The position numbers were made by a program, and so were the translations under genes. 64,000 bases of DNA from Yamagishiella unicocca (Eukaryota > Chlorophyta > Chlorophyceae > Chlamydomonadales > Volvocaceae): contig BDSL01000083.1 in assembly GCA_003116995.1 (NCBI GenBank), forward strand, positions 374,501 to 438,500. Reading direction: 5' to 3'. The notes under the pieces are model-generated. The model saw nothing but the letters and a program-made list of their open reading frames with translations. It was not told where the DNA came from and did no database searches. This document shows positions 22,601 through 33,600 of the stretch, one piece after another. How positions within the stretch are numbered: the stretch's first letter is position 1; every line of letters starts with the position of its first letter.

Positions 22601-25600
22601 TTCCAGATCCAAAACCCACAAGCTACTAAACCCTAAATCCCCAACCCTTGCCCCGCGGCCTCCGCCGCTCCCAGCTCGTTTTGTGGCGGGCCAGCTGCGG
22701 CAGTACTTGTCCGGGGCCCCCTTCCCCGGCTCCCCCCTGGTGCTGCCGGAGATGTCCGAGTTCCTGTGCCCCGTGTGCCGCCGCCTAGCGAACTGCATCG
22801 TGCCCGCAGCGCCCTTCCTCTGGCGGCCTCCGACAGCAGCACCGCCAACCGCACCAGCGCCCCCACCGGAACTGGTTCCAACCGGCCGTGGGCAGGGGAG
22901 CAATACCCGCGCGCGGCCGCCGACTGCAGGTCCCTCCGGGCCCCGCAGCCATCCCATCACCATCAGCGACTCCGACCTCCCGGGCCCTTCAGCGGAGCAG
23001 AAACTGCTTGCGCGACCTATTACTGCGGCCGCAGCGCCGGCCACAGCGTGGCCGGCGGAGGCTCTTCCGCCGGCGCCCGCACCGGACCGCCCCTCCGGCA
23101 GCAGCCATGCTTCAGGGCCAGGCTCCAGCTCCAGGGAAGGCGGCGGCAGCGCTACAGTCTTGCCCAGGCTGGGCCACCCCGGAGGGCTGGGGTCGGTGGA
23201 GGGCCTGCTGGCGTCGCTGCCAGCGGTGCGTGCGCTGACGGGAGGAGCCGGCAGGCAGCCCCTGCTGCGGTCGGAGTGGGGCGTGATGAACGGCCGGGCG
23301 TGCGTGTTCGAGCGGATGTTCGGGAGCTACGGCGAGATCGTCAACATCGTGACGCATCAGGTGGGGCGAGGGAGTCGGAGGCGGTGGGGCGGGATGGGGT
23401 GGGAAGGGCGTCCTTGGTTGGGGTGGCTGCAGTCGTGCAGCGTTGTGTTGCTCTTGCGGCTCATCCCAGCATGCATTGAGTACGGCACGTGCGGCGGCAG
23501 GTCAGAATGAACGGCAATAGGCATGGTGACTTATGCAACTCCTCACTGCTCGTCTGGTGTCGTACCGTACTGCAGATGACGCGTGAGGGCGCCACCCACC
23601 TGGGACAGGTGGAGAGAGCACTGGAGGCCCGGGCCCGCCTCATACAGCTGCGTGCGCCGGCACGGCCCCCGGCCCCCCCCCCTTCGCCTCTGCCGCCCCC
23701 TCCCACCACCACCACCGTCCTGGCATCGCCCGCCGGGGAGGAGCCCGCCAATAGCAACGCAGGAGACCAGACGGTGGAGGCGGCGCCGCAGCTGGACGCG
23801 ACCATCACCACCATCACCACCGTCACCACCACCACCACCACCACCACGGCCACAACCGCCACCACGGCCACAACCGCCACAACAGCAGCGCCAGTGGGCC
23901 TCATGGGGGTAGCTGGCGCCGCTCCTGCCGGTGCATGCGGCGCTGCAAGGCACGACAGCGATGCAGAGGACGCGGCGACCACCACCACAAACGCCGCCAC
24001 AAATGCCGCAAACGCCCCCAATGCCGCTAATACCGCGGAGGCGATCAGTAGTTGGTCCTGGCTCAGCAGCAGCAGCATAATGAGCAGCAACGGCGGTGGC
24101 TGCAGTGGCGGATTCACGCCCGGGCCGCTGCTGCCCGCCCCGCCGACAGAAGCCCAGCTGGTGGTGAGCAGCCACCGGATTGCGGACATGACGGCGGCGT
24201 GGAAGGGCGCACCGCTGCAGGCCCGGCTGTGGATGGCGCTGGCGCACAACCTGGCGCACTTCGAGGCAGTGCGGCGGCCGGTGGCGCTGGCGCCGGGGGT
24301 GCTGGGGCCGCTGGCGGCAGCGCCGCCTCCGGCAGCTGCCGGAGCAAGCGTTCGGCAAGGGGACCAGGGGCCGAGTTCTGGTTCCGGTGCCGAAAGCCCT
24401 GCGACGTCAGCAGCAGCGGCAGCAGCGGGTCGTGACGGCGGCTCCGTCACGGGGCTGCCGGCGGTGGAGGCCGCCCATTGGCGGGCGCTGGAGGCCCTGG
24501 CGGCAATGGCGACGTGTGCCGGTGCCCGGCAGGCGCCCCCGGGTCAGGGCATCCGTGGCTCCATCGAGGCCGGCGGCCCGCAGCACCAGGCCGGCCTGCT
24601 TCTGGCGACGTTCCACGACCACCTCAGTTGGCTGCTGTGCGAACTGCCGACTCTGATCACACCGCAGCGCCACACAACACTGCAACATCACCACCATCAC
24701 CATACGCCAAGTCCAGAGTTCGTCGTACCAACCCGGGCCAGCGCCGCCGCCACCACTGACGGGCCCCGCAGCCAGTCGTCGCCACAGCCCAAGTCGCCGC
24801 TGCCGCAGCCGTCGCCGCTGGATTTCAGCTTCGCGCTGCTGCCGCCGTACCTGCCTGAGGTCGCCGTACCGCGCCTCGCCGCCAGCCATGCCGTCACCGG
24901 CGCCACCAGCCTGCGCAGCCGCGGCTCCCAGGCGCACACCTCGGCCTACGTGGCGGCGCTGTCCTGCAGGCGGCTGGGGGGGCCGGAGGACCTGGTTGCG
25001 GACCCGCTGCTACTCACCCTGCAGCTGCTGGCATGTGGGTAGGGGGATGCAGATTGCGGGCGGGGATGCGGAAGAGCGGATGTGGATGCGAGCGCGGGTG
25101 ATGGGAGGGGACGGTGGGGGAGGGGGGTACCACCAAGAAACGGAGCGTGCGGGCTGGCGCCCTCAGATGGGGAGGGGGATGCTGGTAGCGAGCATGTTGG
25201 GTCACATCGGCGGGACTAGGTCCTGCCGCGGCCTACCATGAGGGAGCAGCACCGCGCTTCGGCCGCATTGCCAGGGTCCTTGTGAAGCAGTTTGAGTAGT
25301 GACAATTGGCGCCCAGAACCCTTACTTACTGCTACTTACGCTAAGCCACCGTTACCGTGCTGGAGTCATCGCCGCTGCTTCTGCTGCTACCGCACACCTC
25401 CCAATGCTGCCCCGCAGTGGGTCTCTCCGGGCTGGCGGGGGCGCCCGCACCCGCGGATGCCGTCGAGCTCCTGCCCAGCACGCCGCAGCAGCTGCTGCGC
25501 ACCGTGTTGCGGGTGGTGTGGCCAATCCAGGTGCGCTCCGCCGCCGCCGTGTGGGCCCAGGGGCCTATGATTAGAAACAGGGCCGGCACGGCGTAGGGCC

Positions 25601-27536
25601 GGGGCTGGAGCCTGGTGCGTGTGAACTTAAATACCCGCTAGGTATAGAGTCGCGCAGGGAGCTAGCGAATGGCTGGGGGCGCCTGGCGGACCCGCCTCAC
25701 TCTAGGCCCCGCACGTGCGGTGGTGGTCGCAGCGTACTAGCACGGTACCCGGCCGGACGCGGAAACGGACACCCGCTAACTCCTGTGGCCACCCACCCAC
25801 CGCCTTCATCTTGACAGGTTGTCCAAGCGGCGCTGTGGCGAGCCAGCACCTGCCCCGCCGCCAACCGCCTCAGCGGCAGCCAGCACCCACCGGCTCAGGC
25901 GACCCATCGTCCCCAGGCTGCCCCCACCTGCGCCCGCCTCATGGAGCTGTACCACCGGGCTCTGTGTGACACCCAGGCAGGTCGCCAGGGCCAGGGCCGC
26001 ACCCCAGCCCAGGAGCAGCGCCAAAGCCCGCTGCACCAGCACCATGGCCAGGCTCCGGACTGGTTGAAACAGCAGGAGCAGCAGGCATGCAGCATCGCCC
26101 GCGGTGGCCTCAGCGCCGCGGTGCTGCCGTTCCTGGTCCGAGCCTGCGCCCTGGACTGTGCCCTAGCTCGGCAACCGCCGGATGCCGCCCTCATGGCCGC
26201 CTATTCGTCGCTGCCACTTCATGTGGCCAGTCCGGCCGAAGCCGGAGGGCGGGCAGGTGGCTGCAGCCCCAAACAGGCGCCTGATGGGTCGGGTCGAGGG
26301 AAGCCTGATCGCCACCCACCGCCGCCCGAGGGCGTCGAGACGGCGCAGGCGGCGGAGGCGGCGGAGCTGCAGGCGGCGTCACGCGCAGCGGCGCTGGCGG
26401 GGCACTTGGCGGCGGCGCTGGGCCTCACGGACGTCGTCGACGCCCTGGAAGAGCCCCTCGCGCTGAGCCGCCGCCGCGCCGAGGAGACAGCAGCCGCTGC
26501 CGGGGCGGGCAGCGCCGGGGACCCAGGCGGCGGTGGCGGCAGCGTGGGCAGGGAGGCGGTGTCCGTGGATGGCGCTCTGCTGGCGTGCGTGCTCGCGAGG
26601 TGGTGCGGCTCGCGAGCTCTGGCGATGGATGCGCCCGAGCGGCTAGGAGCCGGCGGCGGCGTGGTGGCAACCTCGAAGGGGGCGAGGCCACCTGCCAAAG
26701 CATTGCAACCGCTGCAGCAGCAGCCTTCCTATGCCCGGCCGGTATGGCACCGAGGCCTGCCCTCGCCGCCCTCACTTATACCGCTGCCGCAGCTGTTCCA
26801 GAAGCTCTTCCTGCATTTCTCGGACGCCACCTGCCCCGAGTGCGGCGCTAAGCCCGAGAATCCAGCGCTGTGCCTGCTGACGGGCCGTTACGTGTGCAAC
26901 CTGTGGCGCGGCTGCGTGGACATGCGAGGCGGCGGGCTGCTGCACGCGCGGGAGCACTGCGGGGGTACCGCGCTGCTGCTCAGCCTGCGCTCCACCCGAG
27001 TGATGGCGCTGCGGGGGAACCGGCTGGCGGTGTGCCAGTCGCCCTACCTGGACGCGCACGGTGAGTCATCGTTGTTGCTGCGTTAGCGCCCGGGCGGCAG
27101 AGCGTGCGTGCACATTGCAGGAGGTAATTGGATGACAGGTAATAGCGCCGTTGCCCCCTCGTCCTGTCCTGGCACCTCGTCCTGTACTGGCACCTCGTCC
27201 TGTCCTGGCACCTCGTCCAGTCCTGGCACCTCGTCCTGTCCTGGCACCCCGTCCTGTCCTGGCACCTCGTCCCCGGTCCCGGTTCTGAACTCTTCTCCCT
27301 TTGCTAGCAAGTCCCCCTTTTTCTCCTATGGGATTTCCTTCCACGGGTTTCCTCGTTGCTATCCGGTCATGGTGGTGGCCCTCGCAGGCGATGAGGACCC
27401 CGACCTGCGGCGAGGCCGGCCGCTCTACCTTGACGCCGGCTGCTACCGCCAGCTGACGCGGCTATGGGGCTGCGCCGCGCTGGAGTTCGACACGCAGCTG
27501 CTGCACAACTCGCGGGCTGACCTTGTCGGGCTATGA
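13649..27536 (+). CDS. PRT6 (UBR1-like): Giant UBR1/PRT6-type N-degron E3 ubiquitin ligase
   Basis: The exons are (13649 or 13814)-13947, 14169-14317, 14580-14705, 14895-15316, 15585-15883, 16188-16410, 16599-16703, 16869-17080, 17314-17531, 17796-17950, 18290-18334, 18636-18695, 19026-19110, 19285-19472, 19744-19827, 20103-20438, 20587-22483, 22675-23360, 23576-25034, 25418-25530, 25818-27060 and 27388-27536. From 13814 this is 8,388 nt (2,795 residues) with every phase matching; ATG 13649 adds 55 residues in frame. The UBR box spans exons 1-3: NCAGQC, YRCRTCQLTC, CVACF, GGHESHDW, GGCCDCGDLSAWR, then CCPAHQ. It binds basic N-terminal residues in the family. HLPLHRTVSAFVQ and RRWLRNGDD match the helical UBR scaffold. 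The RING-H2 is CVVC, then HCCGHLIHTHCF, then CPVC, cut by an intron. The C-terminal autoinhibitory zinc region has CPECG, CLLTGRYVC, SPYLDAHGDEDPDLRRGRPL and YRQLTRLWG. It is much longer than UBR1 or PRT6 because of Ala/Gly/Thr-rich inserts. The start codon is the weak point: sequence before 13814 looks like an intron end. Confidence 0.88.
16704..16868 (+). other. GC-AG intron in the UBR ligase gene
   Basis: The exon ends RFVRPLQ (CTGCAG) and the intron starts GCAAGG. The next exon starts after CACCCACCAG with SVLPHRRKVDGD, phase 0 on both sides. No GT within reach restores a usable donor. CAG|GCAAGG fits the strong consensus expected of GC donors. Confidence 0.7.
18013..18032. repeat. 20-bp perfect palindrome in an intron
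   Basis: GCCTGTCATCGATGACAGGC is its own reverse complement. It lies in the 339-bp intron 17951-18289 of the UBR gene. Confidence 0.9.
18055..18072. repeat. Short telomere-like motif in an intron
   Basis: CCTAAAACCCTAAAAACC contains about two units of CCCTAAAA, the complement of the Chlamydomonas telomere repeat TTTTAGGG. It is far too short to be a telomere. Confidence 0.5.
18696..19025 (+). other. Probable GC-AG intron in the UBR ligase gene
   Basis: The exon ends DLDVLMTQ (ACCCAG) and the intron begins GCAGGA; the next exon begins LWMAAEDPDVV. The joined sequence fits the ungapped UBR pattern in which an L-x-Q-x(5) stretch runs into xDP. An alternative GT donor (CTG|GTACCT, 18725) also keeps phase 0 but inserts ten residues there. 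Confidence 0.5.
23800..23885 (+). repeat. ACC/ACA trinucleotide tract coding for poly-Thr
   Basis: The tract lies in the long exon 23576-25034 of the UBR ligase. In frame it gives Thr runs with spaced Ile, Val and Ala. It is part of the disordered insert between the RING region and the C-terminal region. Such tracts are common in volvocine proteins and likely vary in length between strains. Confidence 0.8.
27157..27274. repeat. 18-bp minisatellite in the last intron of the UBR gene
   Basis: Six full units of CCTCGTCCTGTCCTGGCA with single-base variants and a partial seventh lie in intron 27061-27387. The 18-bp unit keeps any frame it is read in, so ORFs with repeated peptides appear on both strands, but the location is intronic. 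Confidence 0.9.
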
Positions 27537-27866
27537 GCGGCTGCACGGCAGAAGGTGAGGCGGGAATGGGACTCCACCCGGCGCCCTACTGCAGTCGGGT
27601 GCCGGGGGTCGGCCCCGTGCAAATGAGAGCAGCTGGGGAGACGGTGCGTGGCATCGGCCCAAATCGGCTCAAAACAGCGGTCGGGGACGGACCGGGTCCA
27701 GGCCGCGTCACTGTTGCCGGTGCGACCGTTTTTGCGTTCAGTGCTCGTGGCTGCACGGCAGCGGCGGAAGGGACTGCACGGCAGCGGCGGTATCTCCTAC
27801 GTCGCTACGAGAGGTGGTTGCTGTGACGCGAAAGTCGTGTGGCGCTTTGGGGGGGGGGGGAGGAGT

Positions 27867-27871
27867 TGTAA
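27867..27871 (+). terminator. TGTAA poly(A) signal, UBR ligase gene
   Basis: TGTAA lies 331 bp after the stop at 27536, beyond a poly-G run. This is a plausible 3' UTR length. Confidence 0.55.
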
Positions 27872-30281
27872 TAGGTGGTCTTAGTCGTGTGCACTTGAGA
27901 GGTTATTTTCGGATAGAAATTTTTACATTCAACTGTTTCGATTTAAGGCTTAATATCCGGATTTTCTCCTACTGGATCGACTTCCCCCTACTGCAAATGT
28001 ACCTACTGGTAGTTCTAGTGCACCGAGCCTCAGATAGCGCTTGCAGCTAACAAGCCAGCGCAGAAACTTGACCAAGTGTAAGCATGTCTCCTGCCTGCAT
28101 CAGTTACATGCATGCAGATGCCCCAGTTCTCGCTCGAATTATCAACACACGCCATACAGCAGCCAATGTTGGTACGTGTGCGTAGCTTCATGGTGTCCAA
28201 TCATATTTCCGTCCACCTTCCCCGGCGGTTCTCGTTGTTGTAACGGTTACAGTGGTTTCCAGACCAAGTGGTAGAACCATCGGGCGCATCGCCTGACACT
28301 GAAAAAGACGGAGGAAACAAAGACCGACATGCACCGGAACAAAGGCAAACCACCAGAACACCAAATGGACAGGCCGTAGGCACACAGGGCAGCAGCCAGC
28401 ACCCCAGGGGGAATTTGCACTAGAGGCTCCCCTATCAGGAACTGACCACCAACCAACCTAACAGCCCAGCACCCAGTTCTCGTATGCGGCTCATGTTGCA
28501 GAGTCCAGCTGTTGGGGGCAGTCAGAACTACCGTTTAGAGGATCAGGAAGTGCTTAAGAACACTGACAGTGCTGTAGCGGTATGACAGCCGGCTCAATGG
28601 GTAACGACAGACCGTTAGACCCAGCCCTCCAAACGATGCAGAAACAGTCAGCCCAGGACAGATTCCCAACTGTGACAGATTCACAGTTCCAGTCTGTAAC
28701 GGCGGAGTTACAGCCTTCAGGAACGTACGCCAGTAGTGTACGTCGAACAGGCAGAACTGGCGGGAAACAGATCATTATCGCCATCACGCTAAGTCCAGAG
28801 CGTGATACAACAGCTCAGTACTCGGGACCGCTGTCGTTGAAGGCCTGCCGTCGGCGTTAATGGCCCTGTTGTCTCCCTCAACCACCTCCTCCCCTTCCGC
28901 CAGACACAGTTCTCTAGCGCCGTCACCTGATCCTCTTTAAACCTGATCCTCTGTAAACCAGAGACGGTGTAAGAGCGGAGCCTCCGGATCCGCTGTCAGG
29001 GTGTACTGGCGTCGGTGGTGTAGGACCGTCACGAGTCGTACAAGCAGTTTGTAAGAGACCGTTTGGAGCCTCAGTTGGCCTCAGATGGCTTGATACAATC
29101 TAGCCGGATCAGCTAATACGTTTCGTCAAGTTGCAGGGCGCTGTAGTAAAGCGCCTACCTGGAGTTGAGTGTACCTCGAGATAGCTTCGCGCGTAATCGA
29201 GTTACCACGTTTCCATTGCTCCAGAACCGCTGATACGCGGGAGTCGTACTCGGATTGGGCTGTCATAACGCACGGAGGGGCGCTGCCTTGCCACCTCCGG
29301 GCGCTGCTACTTCGGTGGCTTCGCAGATGCTTGTCTCCGTTACATACTATTTGCTCCCTGCCTCGGTTCAGGCCCAAAGAGCCCGGGTGACGGCCGTATT
29401 CCCTGACACCACCCTCCCATTGGTGAAAAATGACGCCGCTCATCGCCGACGCCTCCTGATCATCTAATTGGTAACCACCGACATCGGCTCGAGGCCGACG
29501 TCACCTGATCCTCCCTGTAAACCGAAGACGGCTTAAGGCTTCTTCTCATTGGCAATAACCGCCTCCAAATGCTCTCATTGGTGGTCAAGGCGGCTCAAGG
29601 CCAATGCCTCCTGATCCTTCCGGAAGTTGGCTCAGCACCGGCGCCTCCTTATCCATCGTCCCATTGGTGAAAGCCAACGTTGTTCATCGCCGATCGACGC
29701 CTCCTGACCATGCAATTGGTAACCATCGACGTCGGCTCGATTCCGATGTCACCTGATCCTCATTGTTAATCGGAGTCGACGCAGGGCCGGCGAGGGGGGG
29801 GGCTGCTGCGCAATTATTGGGTTGGCCGACACCTTAGCTTGTTCGTGCCGCACAGTTGGACAGTCATGCATGCATTTCGAGCACGCTGGGGTAACGGGCC
29901 CTGGAAGTCCCTCTCGAGCGCTGGTAGCTGGAGCTGTCCATGGCGTGGTCCATCTTTCCCATGAACAAGTTAACAGCGAGCTCCAGCCTTCCACGGCCAT
30001 ATTAAGCCAGACGACCCACGATAATTCCATGCCGACGATGCGGCTGGTTCTGGACCGCAGGAACTATTAGCGCGTCGCTTCACTGGCGAGGTTGCGGCCG
30101 CATATTGTCAGCCTCACCGCTCGCCGGCTAGTTTGCGCTGCTAGTGGGGTGCATGAGCTGTCGCTATTCGTTCGGCCAGTGATGCATGTGACCGTTGGCT
30201 GTGGGCCGTGCTCGTAATTCGTTCGATTTGGGTGGCGCCGAAGGCACAAAACATCTGCTGACAATCAAGATCCTACGATGC
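27872..30281. other. Intergenic region with degenerate repeats, no gene recognised
   Basis: The region is lower in GC than the neighbouring exons. ORFs are short and carry no motif I recognise. The stretch 28,560-29,130 is full of stops. The motif CACCTGATCCTC followed by GTAAACC recurs near 28,930 and 29,508, with a third CACCTGATCCTC near 29,748. A - strand ORF at 28,188-28,456 is hydrophobic but lacks a start or splice context that would make it a gene. Confidence 0.5.
29416..29775. repeat. Two diverged copies of a ~117-bp repeat, 244 bp apart
   Basis: Copy 1 (29416-29532) and copy 2 (29660-29775) share CCCATTGGTGAAA, TCATCGCCGA, CGCCTCCTGA, AATTGGTAACCA, TCGGCTCGA and GTCACCTGATCCTC in the same order. 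The spacer holds further degenerate fragments (CTCATTGG, GCCTCCTGATCC). This looks like a decayed tandem repeat or mobile-element remnant. Confidence 0.65.
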
Positions 30282-30286
30282 TTACA
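30282..30286 (-). terminator. TGTAA poly(A) signal, secreted Ser-Pro protein gene
   Basis: TTACA on the + strand is TGTAA on the - strand, 453 bp after the stop at 30739. Confidence 0.45.
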
Positions 30287-30738
30287 AGCAGTGTGGAAGT
30301 GGTGCGTTTGGAGCCCGTATGTAAGGAACACATGCAAAACACTCATTGCTGGGGCAAAGCAAGGCACTACGCAGTGCTGCCGGGGTCGGGACGTTTTGTC
30401 GCTACTGCGCTACGTACGTGCAACATCGGCAGTTGTCTCAACAGCTACCATTGAAGCATAGTGCAGCCTTAGGTGTGGGCATGATTGGAATTCCGTCACG
30501 CTCCGTTCGGCAGGTCTGTTACCGCTACCTATTGCTGTGCGGGCCCCCACTCTAGCAGGGCCCGCCCTGTGGGGTACCATCCGCCGGGCCTCAAACGCCA
30601 GGTCACATCCATATCCCTGCCATGTCGCATCCACATCCCTGCTGGTTGCCGTGCGCATCTGCATCCAAACCAAACGAAACCCACAGCCAAACCGCCCACA
30701 TCATTCCTTCCACCTTCCAGGCGGCTCTCGGACACTGC

Positions 30739-32668
30739 TCAGTGGTGGGCATGGGGTGGAGGGCGCCGTTTGTTCTTCTTAGGGCTCGGCTTGGGGGTCG
30801 GCGACGGGCTTGGGCTGGGTGATGGGCTGGGCTTGGGAGAAGGTGAAGGGCTCGAGCTGGGGCTGGGTGATGGGCTGGGCTTGGGAGAGGGGGATGGGCT
30901 GGGCGATGGGCTGGGCGACGCATACGGGCTAGGCGAAGGGCTGGGATTCGAGCTGGGCGATGGCCTGGGATCTGCAGGTAGAGCCGGCACAAGTTCCTTA
31001 GCAGCCGCAGGGAGGCGTACGAACGGTTTGCTTTTCGCCGCAGGCACGGAGGTATGAAGTCGCGGTTGCGGATGGACCCACTAGCATTTTGTAGAGTACA
31101 GCAACGACCGGCTCAAGATCCCTTTCCTCCGGCCGATGAACATGTACCACAGACCAACTATTCAAGGCATGGCCACTTTTCACAAGCGTTTAAACGGAAG
31201 TGCTCTTCCGGTTTTGATACCGATAAACGTGCAAGGAACACAGGGCCGCAGGCATCTCCGTGTGGCTCTCTCCGACCGACATATATACGCCCCCATCGCC
31301 CTCCTTACATGCTTTATTGGGCAAGATGAAGCCTGGCAGGTTGTACAGGAGGGCCACACCGCTGGTGCGAGAGCCCCATCCAGCGGGCATCGCCGTCAAC
31401 GCGCCACTGCAGGCTGCCTGGTCCACGGACGCCACGCAGGCTACATCGACCTTCGCGCCGCCGCCATTCTTGCGCCAGTAAGGCTCGGCAAAGACGCGGA
31501 GGATCACCTTCCTGAGGGGGAGAGATGGTTAAGTGTGACAGTTGGTTGGGGCGGGAGGTAATGGCGCCGCCGATACATTGGATGGCAAGATGGAAAGCAT
31601 GCAGGCATCACCTTTCCGGTGGTGGTGGTGGTGGGGTTGGTGGTAGCATGACATGCTGAAGCGAGCAGATATGGTACGCAATGTGTACGCGCGCGTACTT
31701 GTATAACCAGGCGCTGGTTGGGTATGCCTTGAAAAACGCAGAAGCATTCTGAAGGGGCAACAGGGTGCGTGCACGTGCGTGTTTGTGCCAGCACGAGCGT
31801 CATGCCGACATGAGCGCCACAGCATGAGTGTCTTCCACTGCAAGGTCCGCCAGCAGTAACGCGAACATGCCCGCTGCGGTGCCGGACGCACGGACAACAT
31901 GAGGGTGGTGCTTCCCCCATGGAGGCACACACTCACGAGTAGTCGACAGTGCAGTCGCCCGAGGTGCAAAAACACGACAGGCGAATCGAGTTGACGGCAT
32001 CGTCCCAGGACTTGTATGTCGCAGGCTGTTGGTCCAGTGGAGGGGGCAGACAAACAGGCGGGGAGAAGAAAATGAGGCGATACCGTCGCTAATACCTTCC
32101 AGCTAAGGTGTGTCGTGTGAGCTGGTGTTTCGGATGTGAAGGACAATGCGCGTACCCTAGCGCTGTGCATATGAGGTACGGGGAGGGATCTCGGGCGCCC
32201 CAGAGAACCTATCCTTTTACCGCACCAAAGGCCGGTGACCCAACTTCGCTAAATGTAAAGCACCACAAAACCCACCTTCGGCAAGTCGGCCAGGTCCAGT
32301 ATAACAGCTTTGTCCGAATCGCCACTAGGTGTAAGGGTAACATTGAGTGACTCGCCGACGAAGTTTTGCTTAATAAAGAGCATGGCAGCGCATGTAACAG
32401 TGCCTGCACAAAGTGGAGAACCGGACGCACGATTGGGTAAAACGCAAGCCTTTGAATTCACCTAATCGCCAAGGAGGATTATAAGCGCCCCTATGCGGCT
32501 TTGTGAGCGGTGTGCTGTGTGCATCGCCATGTGGGCTGTCGTCACCCAACACTAATACAGCAGGGCTGTGAGTCACATGGGTTCTTAAGACATACCTGCA
32601 GAAGCTCCATAATGTCCAAGTGCCAGAGCTACGAGGAGTAATCCAGCGAGGGCGTGCAGGTATCCCAT
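30739..32668 (-). CDS. Secreted protein, possible beta/gamma-crystallin-like domain plus Ser-Pro tail
   Basis: Five exons: 32668-32596, 32403-32276, 32025-31937, 31511-31309 and 30971-30739. All introns are GT-AG and phases match, giving 241 residues. Exon 1 encodes a clear signal peptide (MGYLHALAGLLLVALALG). The next part has MLFIKQNFVGESLNVTL and YKSWDDAVNSIRL. These recall the aromatic-x-G strand and the W-[ND]-D-x-[IV]-x-S-[IL] loop of beta/gamma-crystallins, a calcium-binding or structural fold; this is pattern memory only. A Cys-containing half follows (SCFCTSGDC, VACVASVDQAAC). The last exon is PRPSPSSNPSPSPSP and similar for about 60 residues, ending KKNKRRPPPHAHH. Ser-Pro repeats are the hydroxyproline-rich rods of algal cell-wall and extracellular-matrix proteins. 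The protein is therefore probably exported and glycosylated, with its basic end free to bind acidic polymers. The exon 5 acceptor (CTACCTGCAG) is the least certain joint. Confidence 0.75.
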
Positions 32669-33190
32669 GGCGGGCGGGCGCCTGGACTAAGGGCTAAAAG
32701 ATGAAAAGCCGTAACTGGATTGAATAATTGTCACAACAGTATGATAATTTAACTAATAAGGCGTCGTAGCGCCTCCGATCCTATGATGAGTCTGACCAAC
32801 ATCACCCTTTTTGCAACTGTAGCGCGTACGCGCATCTTCCGGCTCGTACAAATGCGGCCAACTCACAAAGCTGTGACAGATTGGCCGGGATGGGCTTGCA
32901 TGTGGCGCAAATTGGGGTGACTGCAGTTCCGACTGTTGGTGTCTGCTGAGTGCATGGACCCACTGGCAATCCGGTGCGGTCCGGTGAATCCCATGTCGCC
33001 TCCCAAAGCCGGTTTGCTCACATGATCACCGCGCGAATGACTGCTATACTTTCTGGGGGGCGCGGAAGGAGGGTGGCAGGCCACCCGCGCAACTATGATC
33101 GAGTATGAGGTACCATGCCTGTGCGGATATGGATCAGCACCACTTGCTGGACTGGACAGGACTGGTGGGGACTGGTTGGCGTGCCCGATA
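32669..33190. promoter_or_regulatory. Upstream region of the secreted-protein gene, up to the satellite edge
   Basis: This 0.5-kb segment lies 5' of the signal-peptide exon. The first 100 bp are AT-rich (ATAATTTAACTAATAAGG), suitable for a promoter, but I cannot name a TATA box. Nothing coding is visible. It ends where the satellite array begins. Confidence 0.4.
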
Positions 33191-33346
33191 TAGCACAGAG
33201 CAATGAGTTAACTGCCCAGGTTTGCCTTGTCCTACAGGTGCAGTGCCTTGACCAAATGGCACCAAACTTGCGCTTTGATCTTCCAAATATATTTATAATC
33301 AATACCGAAAGATTTGGGGCCAGCAGAAAACCGCAAGAGGTACCTG

Positions 33347-33600
33347 ACAAGGGGTGTCGGCTTCCTGGGGAGCTAAAAAAAGGGCGGGCCGCTGCGTAGG
33401 TACCTGCCGGTTCCTTGTGTAGAGCACGAGTGATCACTGCGGGCCGGTTGCTTAGCCGCGTGTGTGACAACAGCAGCAGGGCTGTTTCACCATGCAAGGA
33501 TAGTAACCATCTTGAGAGAAGTGTAAGAGGAAGCCAACATTCATTGATTGCATGCGCGAATTCTGGGCGCATGCCACATGGTCAGTACAGTGAAGCGCCA
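33347..33600. other. Non-satellite spacer inside the array edge
   Basis: The first monomer stops after GAGGTACCTGA. About 254 bp of unrelated sequence follow before the repeat resumes at ACAGGTGCAGTGCC. No ORF, target duplication or terminal inverted repeat is evident, so it may be original flanking DNA or a decayed insert. Confidence 0.6.

Noticed and set aside
28188..28456. Hydrophobic - strand ORF as a possible membrane or signal-peptide gene.
   Set aside because: No start context, no splice-consistent continuation and no family pattern; the hydrophobicity follows local composition.
30739..31057. + strand Leu-Gly-Asp-Gly repeat protein opposite the Ser-Pro tail.
   Set aside because: It is the complement of the (Ser-Pro)n codons; the - strand model has a signal peptide, spliced phases and a stop.
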